A DNA stretch of 8,445 nt from Thermoflexia bacterium (GCA_030605705.1 JAUWHU010000167.1:1-8445), one strand, 5' to 3'. Counted from the stretch's first letter, positions 1-5,909 are shown. Notes: generated by a model from the sequence alone, not told the origin. Program-made: numbers and translations.

Positions 1-1
1 T

Positions 2-268
2 CGCCTGCTGCGCGTCGCGCTGCGGGTGAGCGAGGTACAAGCCTACTTAGGCGTCAATCGCTACCAGGACATCCTGTGGTTCAACCAGGAATCCTTCGAG
101 ATGTTCCTCTGGTGGCTCATGCTCCTGGTCACGGTAGAGACATTGGCAGATGAAAAAGCCGCTGTCGTCGAGACGTTGGTGGCGCAGTGCGCCCTGATCG
201 AGCGACTGCGGGAGGCCGAGGCAGCCTCCGGCTACCAGGTCATGAGATTGTTAGAGGCCGCGCTGTAG
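2..268 (+). CDS. 3' end of an unidentified gene (C-terminal 88 residues)
   Basis: The frame is open from the first complete codon at base 2 to the TAG at 266-268, so this is the C-terminal part of a protein that starts outside the window. An in-frame GTG at 26 is very unlikely to be the true start. The visible part has a GVNRYQDILWFNQE-type segment, then a Trp/Leu-rich hydrophobic helix (FEMFLWWLMLLVTVE), then a charged, Ala/Glu-rich helical tail. I have a weak recollection of similar 'GVN..Q..LWFN+E.FE.LL.WL' endings on large glycosidase-like (alpha-amylase-family) proteins of Chloroflexota, but no catalytic motif is present, so no function is assigned. Base composition is GC-rich like the minus-strand genes and unlike the AT-rich genes that follow, so it appears to be native flanking sequence left of the restriction-modification island. 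Confidence 0.6.
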   Translation, partial: RLLRVALRVSEVQAYLGVNRYQDILWFNQESFEMFLWWLMLLVTVETLADEKAAVVETLVAQCALIERLREAEAASGYQVMRLLEAAL

Positions 269-294
269 CAACTTACCAAAGCACAAATGGGCAT

Positions 295-322
295 GGGCGT
301 AACTGAGGATTCAGTCACGCCC
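295..322. repeat. Near-perfect inverted repeat upstream of the methyltransferase gene
   Basis: Arms gggcgtaactga (295-306) and tcagtcacgccc (311-322) are complementary at 11 of 12 positions around a 4-base centre (ggat). The repeat sits 26 bases after the stop of the upstream gene and 41 bases before the methyltransferase start. No clear run of T follows on the plus strand, so it is not a textbook intrinsic terminator. It could end the upstream transcript, or act as an operator for control of the restriction-modification genes. The inner ACTGA/TCAGT half-sites loosely resemble the ACT..AGT symmetry of known controller boxes, but no controller gene is visible here. Confidence 0.5.
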
Positions 323-363
323 TCTGGTGGATTTGATTCTTTGACAATAGGAGAAATAAAATA

Positions 364-1302
364 ATGCCTAATACAACAGAACCCGTCACTTTACCTCTCA
401 CCATAAACGAGACAAGCGAAATCTACCGCACGGAAATTCCTATAGGACATGAAAAAACATGCAGCTGTAAATCCAACCACTTGAATTGCATGACGGCTAA
501 AGAGTGGGTAAAGAGCCAAATTGGTGTCTGGCAATTCAATTATGGGAAACAAGACATTAGAGATAAAACTTTACACCCCGCAACTTTTCCGATTTCGTTG
601 GCTAAGAGAATTATCGAATTGTTTACCCACGAAGGAGAATTAGTCCTTGATCCTTTTGTTGGCAGTGGCACGACGCTGGCAGCTGCAAGAGATCTAAACC
701 GCAATGCAGTTGGCTTTGACCTTCAAGAGAAATATATTGAACTCTGCAAAGAGCGTCTCTTGACTGCTAATCTATTCAATCAAGCACAACAAATAGCAAT
801 ATGCGATGATGCTATCAACATTGATCAATATTTGGGACCAGAAACTGTCGGCTTAATTTGGACCTCGCCTCCTTATGCCAATTTACTAAACCGCAAGCGA
901 AAAAATAAATCACGGCGGGGCGACAAACGCAAGAACGAGCAATACGATAAAGTGGAACAATACTCACAAGATCCACGTGATTTGGGAACCATGTCTATTG
1001 AAACTTACACAAAAACAATGGGCGATATCTATGAACACTTATTACCGCTCTTGAAGCCGAAAGCCCATTGTGTTATCAATGTACCTGATATGTGGTGGAA
1101 CAATAGAAGAATAACAATTCACGTTTCGCTTATCGAGGAATTACGCCGACGAGGATATGAACTGCGAAATACTATTATTTGGGACCGCACTAACATTGTA
1201 AATCGAGTGGGAATTTTTGGTTGGCCCTCGAATTACATAACAATGGGAACAACCTTCGAGTATCTTCTTGATTTTTGGCGTCCACCATCAAAAGCAAAAT
1301 AA
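364..1302 (+). CDS. Type II DNA methyltransferase, N4-cytosine type (TSPPY motif)
   Basis: This gene encodes an S-adenosylmethionine-dependent DNA methyltransferase of 312 residues that should protect host DNA from the endonuclease encoded next to it. Motif X (HPATFP) lies at residues 71-76, motif I (DPFVGSGTT, AdoMet loop) at 96-104, motif II (VGFDL) at 116-120 and catalytic motif IV (TSPPY) at 167-171. LKPKAHCVINV at 230-240 and GTTFEYLLDF at 295-304 are the later strand motifs. TSPPY is typical of N4-cytosine enzymes. The order X-I-IV leaves the Lys/Arg-rich stretch at about 176-206 and what follows as the likely target-recognition region. A CxCx6-Cys-type cluster (33-42) precedes the conserved MTAKEWVKSQIGVW segment. 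The ATG is preceded by AGGAGA at 349-354, about 9 bases away. The gene is much more AT-rich than its neighbours, suggesting acquisition by transfer. M.MvaI and the BcnI methyltransferases are also N4-cytosine enzymes, which fits the partner. Confidence 0.93.
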   Translation: MPNTTEPVTLPLTINETSEIYRTEIPIGHEKTCSCKSNHLNCMTAKEWVKSQIGVWQFNYGKQDIRDKTLHPATFPISLAKRIIELFTHEGELVLDPFVGSGTTLAAARDLNRNAVGFDLQEKYIELCKERLLTANLFNQAQQIAICDDAINIDQYLGPETVGLIWTSPPYANLLNRKRKNKSRRGDKRKNEQYDKVEQYSQDPRDLGTMSIETYTKTMGDIYEHLLPLLKPKAHCVINVPDMWWNNRRITIHVSLIEELRRRGYELRNTIIWDRTNIVNRVGIFGWPSNYITMGTTFEYLLDFWRPPSKAK

Positions 1303-1431
1303 TCCAAGAATCTTTATGGCGCTGTGAAACGACAAAGAAACCAACTCTCTCAACATAAACAGCTTCGCCTGATATTGGAAGAGCAAACCATCTACCGGAT
1401 TGAAAATGCTCCTGTCAAAAAAGAAAACCCT

Positions 1432-2214
1432 ATGAAAACCTATACAAAAGAGTCTTTGATTGAAGAGCTTCGTAAAATACGAGATAGAGGTTGGATACCC
1501 AATGCTCGGCCTGGAAATCCTGGTGGAATCGGGAATACCCTGGAAGATTTATTGGGTATCGAAGAAAATAACCTCCCGATACTCAACGCCGCTGAGTGGG
1601 AATTGAAATGCCAAAGAGCAAACACAACATCACTGGTCACACTTTTTCACATGGAACCCTCTCCCAGGGCATTGAAATTCGTTCCCAGGGTGTTTTCACC
1701 ACTCTATGGATGGCCACACCAGGAAGCCGGGGACAAATATGGCCCGGATGAAATGAGCTTTCGACAAACAATCAATGGAATAGAAAGGAGCGACAGAGGA
1801 TTCAAAGTTGTAGTAGACCGAGCCGAACGTAAAATACTCATATCCTTTGATGCAAATGCAGTGACCTCACGACACTCAGACTGGCTAAAATCTGTTTCGG
1901 AGCGTGTGGGGCTAGGCGATCTTGACCCACAACCCTACTGGGGATTTGACGACTTGCGTAACAAAGCTGGCACAAAGCTTTTAAACTGTTTCTACGTCCA
2001 AGCTAAGGTCAAAAAAGATGAAGGACAAGAGTTCTTCGCCTACTCTGACATTCTGATGCTTCAAGGTTTCAGTTTAGATGGTCTATTATCAGGAATAGAA
2101 CAAGGTTACGTGTACATTGATTTCGATGCGCGGACAGGACATAATCATGGCACTAAATTTAGACTCCGCCGGAATAAGCTGCCCACTTTATATGACAAGA
2201 TAACAACAATTTAA
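1432..2214 (+). CDS. MvaI/BcnI-family type II restriction endonuclease, possibly inactivated
   Basis: The 260-residue product resembles MvaI (CC^WGG) and BcnI (CC^SGG), small monomeric PD-(D/E)xK nucleases (BcnI is about 238 residues). Matching blocks are GIGNTLEDLLGIEENN (32-47), EWELKCQR (55-62), TSLVTLFHMEP (66-76), YWGFDDL (169-175) and HNHGTKFRL (237-245). Glu57 and Lys59 match the catalytic E-x-K, but the residue aligned with the catalytic Asp (Asp50 of MvaI, Asp55 of BcnI) is Asn52, codon AAC at 1585-1587. His73 aligns with His77 of BcnI, a central-base contact, and Lys242 falls where BcnI has His219. The start chosen is the ATG at 1432 because MKTYTKESL aligns with the BcnI N-terminus. 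The frame continues upstream to a GTG at 1324, giving 36 extra residues, but no good ribosome-binding site is seen for either start. It lies 129 bases after the methyltransferase (21 if the GTG is used) and is probably co-transcribed with it. The alignment was made from memory of the family sequences. Confidence 0.88.
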   Translation: MKTYTKESLIEELRKIRDRGWIPNARPGNPGGIGNTLEDLLGIEENNLPILNAAEWELKCQRANTTSLVTLFHMEPSPRALKFVPRVFSPLYGWPHQEAGDKYGPDEMSFRQTINGIERSDRGFKVVVDRAERKILISFDANAVTSRHSDWLKSVSERVGLGDLDPQPYWGFDDLRNKAGTKLLNCFYVQAKVKKDEGQEFFAYSDILMLQGFSLDGLLSGIEQGYVYIDFDARTGHNHGTKFRLRRNKLPTLYDKITTI

Positions 2215-2232
2215 CCCATATTTCCCGTTTCA

Positions 2233-2358
2233 ATGAGCGCACAGGCCCAACAAGATTTGGCCTCTCATCAAGACGCTATTGATCACTGGTTTACCATCGA
2301 AGATGTGCTCAACCGCGAGAGCACGCGGCGAGAGATATACAAACTCCTCGACATCTGA
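2233..2358 (+). other. Orphan 41-codon reading frame, probable gene remnant
   Basis: An ATG-to-TGA frame encodes 41 residues (MSAQAQQDLASHQ... to ...REIYKLLDI). It is in the same frame as the endonuclease but separated from it by the TAA at 2212-2214, and no Shine-Dalgarno site precedes the ATG. Its composition looks more like the GC-richer host than the AT-rich island. It may be the tail of a gene interrupted by the island, or chance. I do not recognise a family. The rest of 2215-2379 holds nothing else I can support. Confidence 0.25.
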
Positions 2359-2379
2359 AGTAAACCCGGCTGGCGGCAA

Positions 2380-2799
2380 CTACTCCCCGATGATCTTCAC
2401 CAGGACGCGCTTCCTGCGCCGCCCATCGAATTCCCCGTAGAAGATCTGCTCCCACGGGCCAAAGTCCAGCCGCCCGTTAGTGACGGCGACGACGACTTCG
2501 CGCCCCATGACCTGGCGCTTGAGGTGCGCATCGGCGTTGTCCTCGCCGGTACGATTGTGCTGGTAGCGGCTGATGGGAGCGTGAGGAGCCAGCAGCTCCA
2601 GCCACTCCTCGTAATCCTGGTGCAGGCCGGGCTCATCGTCATTGATGAACACAGACGCGGTGATGTGCATGGCGTTGACCAGAACCAGCCCCTCCCGGAT
2701 GCCGCTTTCGCGCAGGCAGGCCATTACCTGCGGCGTGATGTTGATGAAGTCCCTGCGCTGCGGCGTGTTGAACCAAAGTTCCTGGCGATAGCTTTTCAT
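2380..2799 (-). CDS. YjbQ / UPF0047 family protein
   Basis: The 139-residue product is a full-length member of the YjbQ (UPF0047) family, a small single-domain cytoplasmic fold. Some members have thiamine-phosphate synthase side activity; the physiological role is not settled. Visible family signatures are MHITASVFINDDEPGLHQDYEEWL (44-67), the HNRTGEDNADAHLKRQVMG block (81-99) with its conserved His and acidic residues, and the C-terminal TNGRLDFGPWEQIFYGEFDG block (108-126). The ATG at 2799 overlaps the stop of the upstream receiver gene (ATGA, 2796-2799), so the two are probably translationally coupled. AGGGG about 8 bases upstream can serve as ribosome-binding site. It is the last gene of the operon, converging on the plus-strand restriction-modification island. 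Nothing in the sequence explains why it travels with response regulators. Confidence 0.92.
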   Translation of the reverse strand: MKSYRQELWFNTPQRRDFINITPQVMACLRESGIREGLVLVNAMHITASVFINDDEPGLHQDYEEWLELLAPHAPISRYQHNRTGEDNADAHLKRQVMGREVVVAVTNGRLDFGPWEQIFYGEFDGRRRKRVLVKIIGE

Positions 2800-3188
2800 C
2801 GAGTTTCCCCTTGACCCAGTACTTCGTGAATGCGTTGCACCAATTCCTCAGGGAGGAAAGGCTTGGTCAGATAGGCGTCCACCTTGGCGATCTGCTGGGC
2901 CATCACGCGGTCCTTACTCCCTGCTCTGACCGTGACGATAATCACCGGGATATCTTTCGTGGCCTCATCGGCCTTCATCTGCCAGTAGACTTCCCAACCG
3001 TTCACATCCGGCATCATCAAGTCAAGCAGGACTAAGTCCGGTCTGAGCTCACGCACCGCTTCAATTCCCCCACGTCCCCCTTGAACACCAACGAAGTTGA
3101 AGCCCTCGCGTTTCAGGATGAGTTCAATGAGGTCAAGTATCCCCGGTTCATCGTCAATACAGATGATAGTTTTTAACTTTTCCACCAT
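2796..3188 (-). CDS. Single-domain response regulator (receiver only), second of tandem pair
   Basis: This 130-residue protein is a CheY-like receiver with no output domain. It has the acidic pair Asp12/Asp13 (CIDDEP), the phospho-acceptor Asp56 (LVLLDLMMPD), Thr86 (IIVTVR) and Lys109 (YLTKPF), so it should be phosphorylatable. No DNA-binding or enzymatic region follows helix 5 (LVQRIHEVLG). The start is placed at the ATG at 3186-3188 because AAGGAGGG lies 8 bases before it. The frame could extend 13 codons further to 3227, but that extension would overlap the upstream gene and encodes the Shine-Dalgarno itself. It is clearly paralogous to the preceding receiver gene: both share GGRxG after strand 2, LLD.MMPD.NGWEVY, P..I.TVR and TKPF.P..LVQR. 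The pair likely arose by tandem duplication. The partner kinase is not in the window. Confidence 0.93.
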   Translation of the reverse strand: MVEKLKTIICIDDEPGILDLIELILKREGFNFVGVQGGRGGIEAVRELRPDLVLLDLMMPDVNGWEVYWQMKADEATKDIPVIIVTVRAGSKDRVMAQQIAKVDAYLTKPFLPEELVQRIHEVLGQGETR

Positions 3189-3219
3189 GGGTTGTCCCTC
3201 CTTGCTGCCCGGAAGCGTG

Positions 3220-3648
3220 TTAGCCACAGTCTCCTAACACCTGACGTGCTCTCTGTACCAGATCGTTTGGGGTAAAGGGCTTGGTCACGTAGTCGGCGAC
3301 TTGAGCGCCCTGTAATGCCAGCCGCTTATCCCACTCGGCATCTCTCACGGTGAGGATCATTATCGGGATGTGTCGCAGTTTCACATCACTTTTCACACGG
3401 GCGTAAACCTCCCAGCCGTTCATGTCCGGCATCATGATGTCGAGTAAGATCAAGTCGGGCTTGAGCGTCTGGGCGGTACGCAAGCCGGCACGTCCGCCGA
3501 AGGCGCCCACCCAGTGGTACCCTTCCAGTTCAAAAATGATCTGGAGCAGATCAAGGACGTCGCGGTCATCCTCAATACAGAGCACCGTCTGCTTACCTTT
3601 GGTCCTGTTCAACACTTGATTTTCCGCCATGATGATCACTTTCTTCAT
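3220..3648 (-). CDS. Single-domain response regulator (receiver only), first of tandem pair
   Basis: The 142-residue product is a stand-alone receiver: acidic pocket Glu26/Asp27 (CIEDDRD), phospho-acceptor Asp70 (LILLDIMMPD), Thr100 (MILTVRD) and Lys123 (YVTKPF). About 20 residues precede the fold. The reading frame stays open to 3801, but that upstream part runs through a strong terminator hairpin (3716-3750) and reads as non-coding. The ATG at 3648 has AGAAGG just upstream and is preferred; ATG 3630 is the alternative. It is followed after 31 bases by the second receiver gene and then the YjbQ gene, forming a three-gene minus-strand operon. No convincing promoter is visible in the 67 bases between the terminator and the start. 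A direct repeat gtgatc at 3669-3674 and 3686-3691 (17-base period) lies there. Confidence 0.92.
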   Translation of the reverse strand: MKKVIIMAENQVLNRTKGKQTVLCIEDDRDVLDLLQIIFELEGYHWVGAFGGRAGLRTAQTLKPDLILLDIMMPDMNGWEVYARVKSDVKLRHIPIMILTVRDAEWDKRLALQGAQVADYVTKPFTPNDLVQRARQVLGDCG

Positions 3649-3715
3649 ATCGCCTTCTAAAGCGGTGTGTGATCTTTCGCGGGAAGTGATCCGGCTACTG
3701 CCCAGTACACAGAGC

Positions 3716-3750
3716 ATAAAAACCCCTGGCGTCCATAAACGCCAGGGGTC
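3716..3750 (-). terminator. Strong intrinsic terminator upstream of the receiver operon
   Basis: Arms at 3722-3732 and 3739-3749 form a perfect 11-base-pair, GC-rich stem (acccctggcgt and its complement) with a 6-base loop. On the minus strand it is followed by five T residues (3722-3718), the arrangement of a Rho-independent terminator for leftward transcription. It lies 31 bases after the stop of the winged-helix fragment and 67 bases before the first receiver gene. It can therefore end that small transcript and metG readthrough, or act as an attenuator in the leader of the receiver operon. Confidence 0.85.
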
Positions 3751-3781
3751 AAGTGAGACACTATTGTACCGGGTACCAGGG

Positions 3782-3901
3782 TCAGGAGACAGCTTCAACA
3801 TCGAAGGCGTATCCTTCTCCCCAAACTATGTGGAGATAGCAAGGGAATCTAAAATTCTCCTCAATCTTCTGGCGCGAGCGATAGATATGTTGTTTGACCA
3901 T
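3782..3901 (-). pseudogene. 39-codon fragment of an OmpR-type winged-helix domain (remnant or micro-gene)
   Basis: The ATG at 3901 to TGA at 3782-3784 encodes 39 residues. They match the last part of an OmpR/PhoB DNA-binding domain: the recognition helix VKQHIYRSRQKIEE, then the wing strands YLHIVWGEGYAFD, which normally read like V..HI.RLRQKIE...RYI.TV.G.GY.F. The receiver and the first two helices of the winged helix are missing. Ser replaces the usual buried Leu of the recognition helix (YRSR rather than YRLR), which suggests decay. An in-frame TAA lies five codons before the ATG. Against simple junk, it has its own GGAG 8 bases upstream, a near-consensus promoter and a terminator. Most likely it is the 3' end of a deleted response regulator related to the neighbouring receivers. 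A functional mini-protein cannot be excluded. Confidence 0.6.
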
Positions 3902-3936
3902 ATCGAGGTCTCCAAATTATGTCTGAGTCTACCCTC

Positions 3937-3965
3937 AATATATCACATAGCGAGAAGCATGTCAA
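3937..3965 (-). promoter_or_regulatory. Sigma-70 promoter candidate, leftward
   Basis: On the minus strand TTGACA (3965-3960) and TATATT (3942-3937) are separated by exactly 17 bases, with TGA directly before the -10, giving an extended -10. Transcription would begin near 3930, giving a 29-base leader before the winged-helix fragment at 3901. It could also feed the receiver operon if the terminator at 3716-3750 is read through. It lies just downstream of the metG stop. Confidence 0.6.
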
Positions 3966-4014
3966 TGCCTCCAGGCAAAAGGAGAATGCGTCAAACGGCA
4001 AATATCAACTATCG

Positions 4015-5778
4015 TCAGCTGCCCATTCGGGCCAATTCCTCCGCGATCACGCTCTCATCCAGCTTCTTGAAGAGCGGCCGGGGCTTCTGCAGCGGGCGGC
4101 CCGCCGGCAGAAGCTCGAATTCCCAGCGACCAACGGCCTCGCGGGCGTCATAGCGCAGCACGTCATGCTTGCCTCGCGCGCCCTCACCAACCTCGGTGAT
4201 AGTTTGCTCTCCAAACAAGGAAGTGGTGTACCCCAGCATCTCGTGTACCCGCTGCGCCGAGAAGGGCAGGAAGGGGGACAACAGCACCCTCAAGGCATTT
4301 ATCGCCTGCAAGGCCACGTAGAGGCTGGTCCCGGCGGCGACGCGATCCTCCTTGAGTTGTTTCCAGGGCGACTTGACCTCCAGGTAGCGGTTGGCCTCGC
4401 GGGCCAGGCCCAACGCCGTGCTCAAGGCTGCGCGGAACTGCACAGCGGCTAAGTGTGCGCCCACCGTCTCAAAAGCGACCTCGGCTTTGTCCAATAGAGC
4501 GTGGTCAACGTCACCGAGCGCGCCCGGCTCCGGCACCGCGTCGAAGTGCTTAGCGGTGAAGGAAAGCACTCGGTTCACCAGGTTCCCCCAGACACCCACC
4601 AGCTCGCTGTTGTTCCGCTGAACGAAGTCCTGCCAGGAGAAATCACTGTCACTCGTCTCCGGCATCACGGAGGTGATGTAGAAACGTATCGCATCGGGAT
4701 CGTAACGGGAGAGCAGATCCGGTATCCAGATCGCCCAGTTGCGGCTCTTGGAAGCCTGCGCCCCCTGGATATTCATAAATTCGTTGGCGGGCACGTCGTA
4801 GGGCAGATTCAAGCGCCGCTCGTCCTCGTAAATCCGCTCCAGTCCGAGCAGTTCGGCCGGCCAGATGAGCGTGTGGAAGGGGATGTTATCCTTGCCGATG
4901 AAGTAATAGGTCAGCGCGTCCGGCTCGTACCACCACGCCTTCCAGGCCTCCGGCTCGCCGACGAGCTCAGCCCACTCGATGCTGGCCGAAAGGTAACCAA
5001 TCACGGCCTCGAACCAGACGTAGAGACACTTACCCGCGTACCCCTCCAGCGGCACGGGGATGCCCCAGGCAATATCGCGGGTGATGGGCCGTTCCCGCAG
5101 CCCGCCCTTCACGTAATTACGAGAGAAGCTGAGAACATTGGGTCGCCAGTGCTCCTTATCATCCGCCAGAAAAGCCAGCACCTGAGTTTCCAGTTTGGGC
5201 AAATCGAGGAAGAAATGTTCCGTCTCCCGGATCACAGGCGTCGCGCCATCAATTTTACAACGGGGATTGATCAATTCTAGCGCGTCCAACATGCGACCAC
5301 AGTTATCGCACTGATCGCCGCGCGCCTCGGTGTAATCGCAATAGGGGCAGGCCCCCTCGATGTAACGGTCGGGCAAGTACCGCTGCCGCGTCTCAGAGTA
5401 AAACTGCTTTTGGCGCCGGAGGTGCAGGTAGCCACATTCCAGGAGGCGCGAGAAGATATCTTGCGCTACGCGATGGTGATTAGGCGTATCGGTGTGAGTG
5501 AACAGGTCGTAGGAAATGCCAATCTCTTGCTGCGTTTCCAGAAAGCGCGCGTGGTAGCGTTCAAAGATCTCGCGCGGCGTTACCCCTTCCTGCTCGGCGT
5601 GTACGGTGATGGGGGTGCCGTGGGAATCGGACCCGGAGACCATCAAGACATCGTTACCTGTCAGCCGGTGGTAGCGCGCGAAAATATCGGCGGGAAGATA
5701 AGCTCCCGCCAGATGCCCCACGTGAAGATCGCCGTTCGCATAAGGCCAGGCCACTGCAACCAAGATTTTCTTGTTCAC
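4015..5778 (-). CDS. metG: Methionyl-tRNA synthetase
   Basis: This class I aminoacyl-tRNA synthetase (587 residues) charges tRNA-Met in the cytoplasm. The Rossmann-fold start AVAWPYANGDLHVGH carries the HIGH-type motif HVGH at 19-22. A zinc knuckle of the CxxC-x9-CxxC form (CPYC, CDNC) lies at 144-160. The KMSKS loop is reduced to QASKSRNW at about 341-348; the catalytic second Lys is kept but the first Lys and Met are replaced. The alpha-helical anticodon-binding domain follows (NNSELVGVWGNLVNRVLSF onward). There is no C-terminal tRNA-binding (EMAPII-like) extension. The start is GTG at 5778 with AAGGAG 7 bases upstream; the 20 further codons to 5838 run into a repeat element and are unlikely to be translated. 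The gene is separated from the upstream sigma gene by a terminator and a palindromic repeat, so it should have its own promoter, but I could not identify one with confidence. Confidence 0.97.
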   Translation of the reverse strand: MNKKILVAVAWPYANGDLHVGHLAGAYLPADIFARYHRLTGNDVLMVSGSDSHGTPITVHAEQEGVTPREIFERYHARFLETQQEIGISYDLFTHTDTPNHHRVAQDIFSRLLECGYLHLRRQKQFYSETRQRYLPDRYIEGACPYCDYTEARGDQCDNCGRMLDALELINPRCKIDGATPVIRETEHFFLDLPKLETQVLAFLADDKEHWRPNVLSFSRNYVKGGLRERPITRDIAWGIPVPLEGYAGKCLYVWFEAVIGYLSASIEWAELVGEPEAWKAWWYEPDALTYYFIGKDNIPFHTLIWPAELLGLERIYEDERRLNLPYDVPANEFMNIQGAQASKSRNWAIWIPDLLSRYDPDAIRFYITSVMPETSDSDFSWQDFVQRNNSELVGVWGNLVNRVLSFTAKHFDAVPEPGALGDVDHALLDKAEVAFETVGAHLAAVQFRAALSTALGLAREANRYLEVKSPWKQLKEDRVAAGTSLYVALQAINALRVLLSPFLPFSAQRVHEMLGYTTSLFGEQTITEVGEGARGKHDVLRYDAREAVGRWEFELLPAGRPLQKPRPLFKKLDESVIAEELARMGS

Positions 5779-5805
5779 GATATCGCTCCTTGCAATTGAG
5801 GTTCT

Positions 5806-5909
5806 TGAGTCTACTGAAAAAACCAAGAAATTCACCACGGAGGCACGGAGAGCACAGAGAAAGACAGAAAAAACTCTGCGCCCTCCGCGTCTCTGCGTTG
5901 AAATTCTTG
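5806..5909. repeat. Palindromic intergenic repeat, copy 1
   Basis: The element begins with tgagtctactgaaaaaacc (5806-5824). It has outer arms caagaaattca (5824-5834) and tgaaattcttg (5899-5909), complementary at 10 of 11 positions. The inner sequence is rich in 'cacgg/cagag' units on the left and 'ctctgcg/ctccgcg' on the right, so the whole can fold on itself. This is the kind of element whose translation gives the notorious spurious peptide 'FNAETRR...'. A second member lies at about 8041-8375 in the opposite orientation. It occupies the space between the sigma-gene terminator and metG. Confidence 0.7.

Noticed and set aside
341..374. TTGACA at 341-346 as a -35 box for the methyltransferase gene.
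   Set aside because: No -10 box is found at acceptable spacing before the ATG; the best TAATAC is 22 bases away and inside the gene.
2524..3035. Plus-strand frames opposite yjbQ and the second receiver.
   Set aside because: They are shadows of two well-supported minus-strand genes.
3649..3801. 51-codon N-terminal extension of the first receiver.
   Set aside because: The extension translates the terminator hairpin and the end of the winged-helix fragment in another frame; a ribosome-binding site supports ATG 3648.
3919..4452. Plus-strand frames over the metG 3' end and the winged-helix fragment.
   Set aside because: They are antisense to well-supported minus-strand coding sequence, with no ribosome-binding site or family resemblance.
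4501..5280. 259-codon plus-strand frame opposite metG.
   Set aside because: It lies entirely inside metG on the other strand, encodes nothing recognisable, and is explained by the GC-rich codon use of metG.
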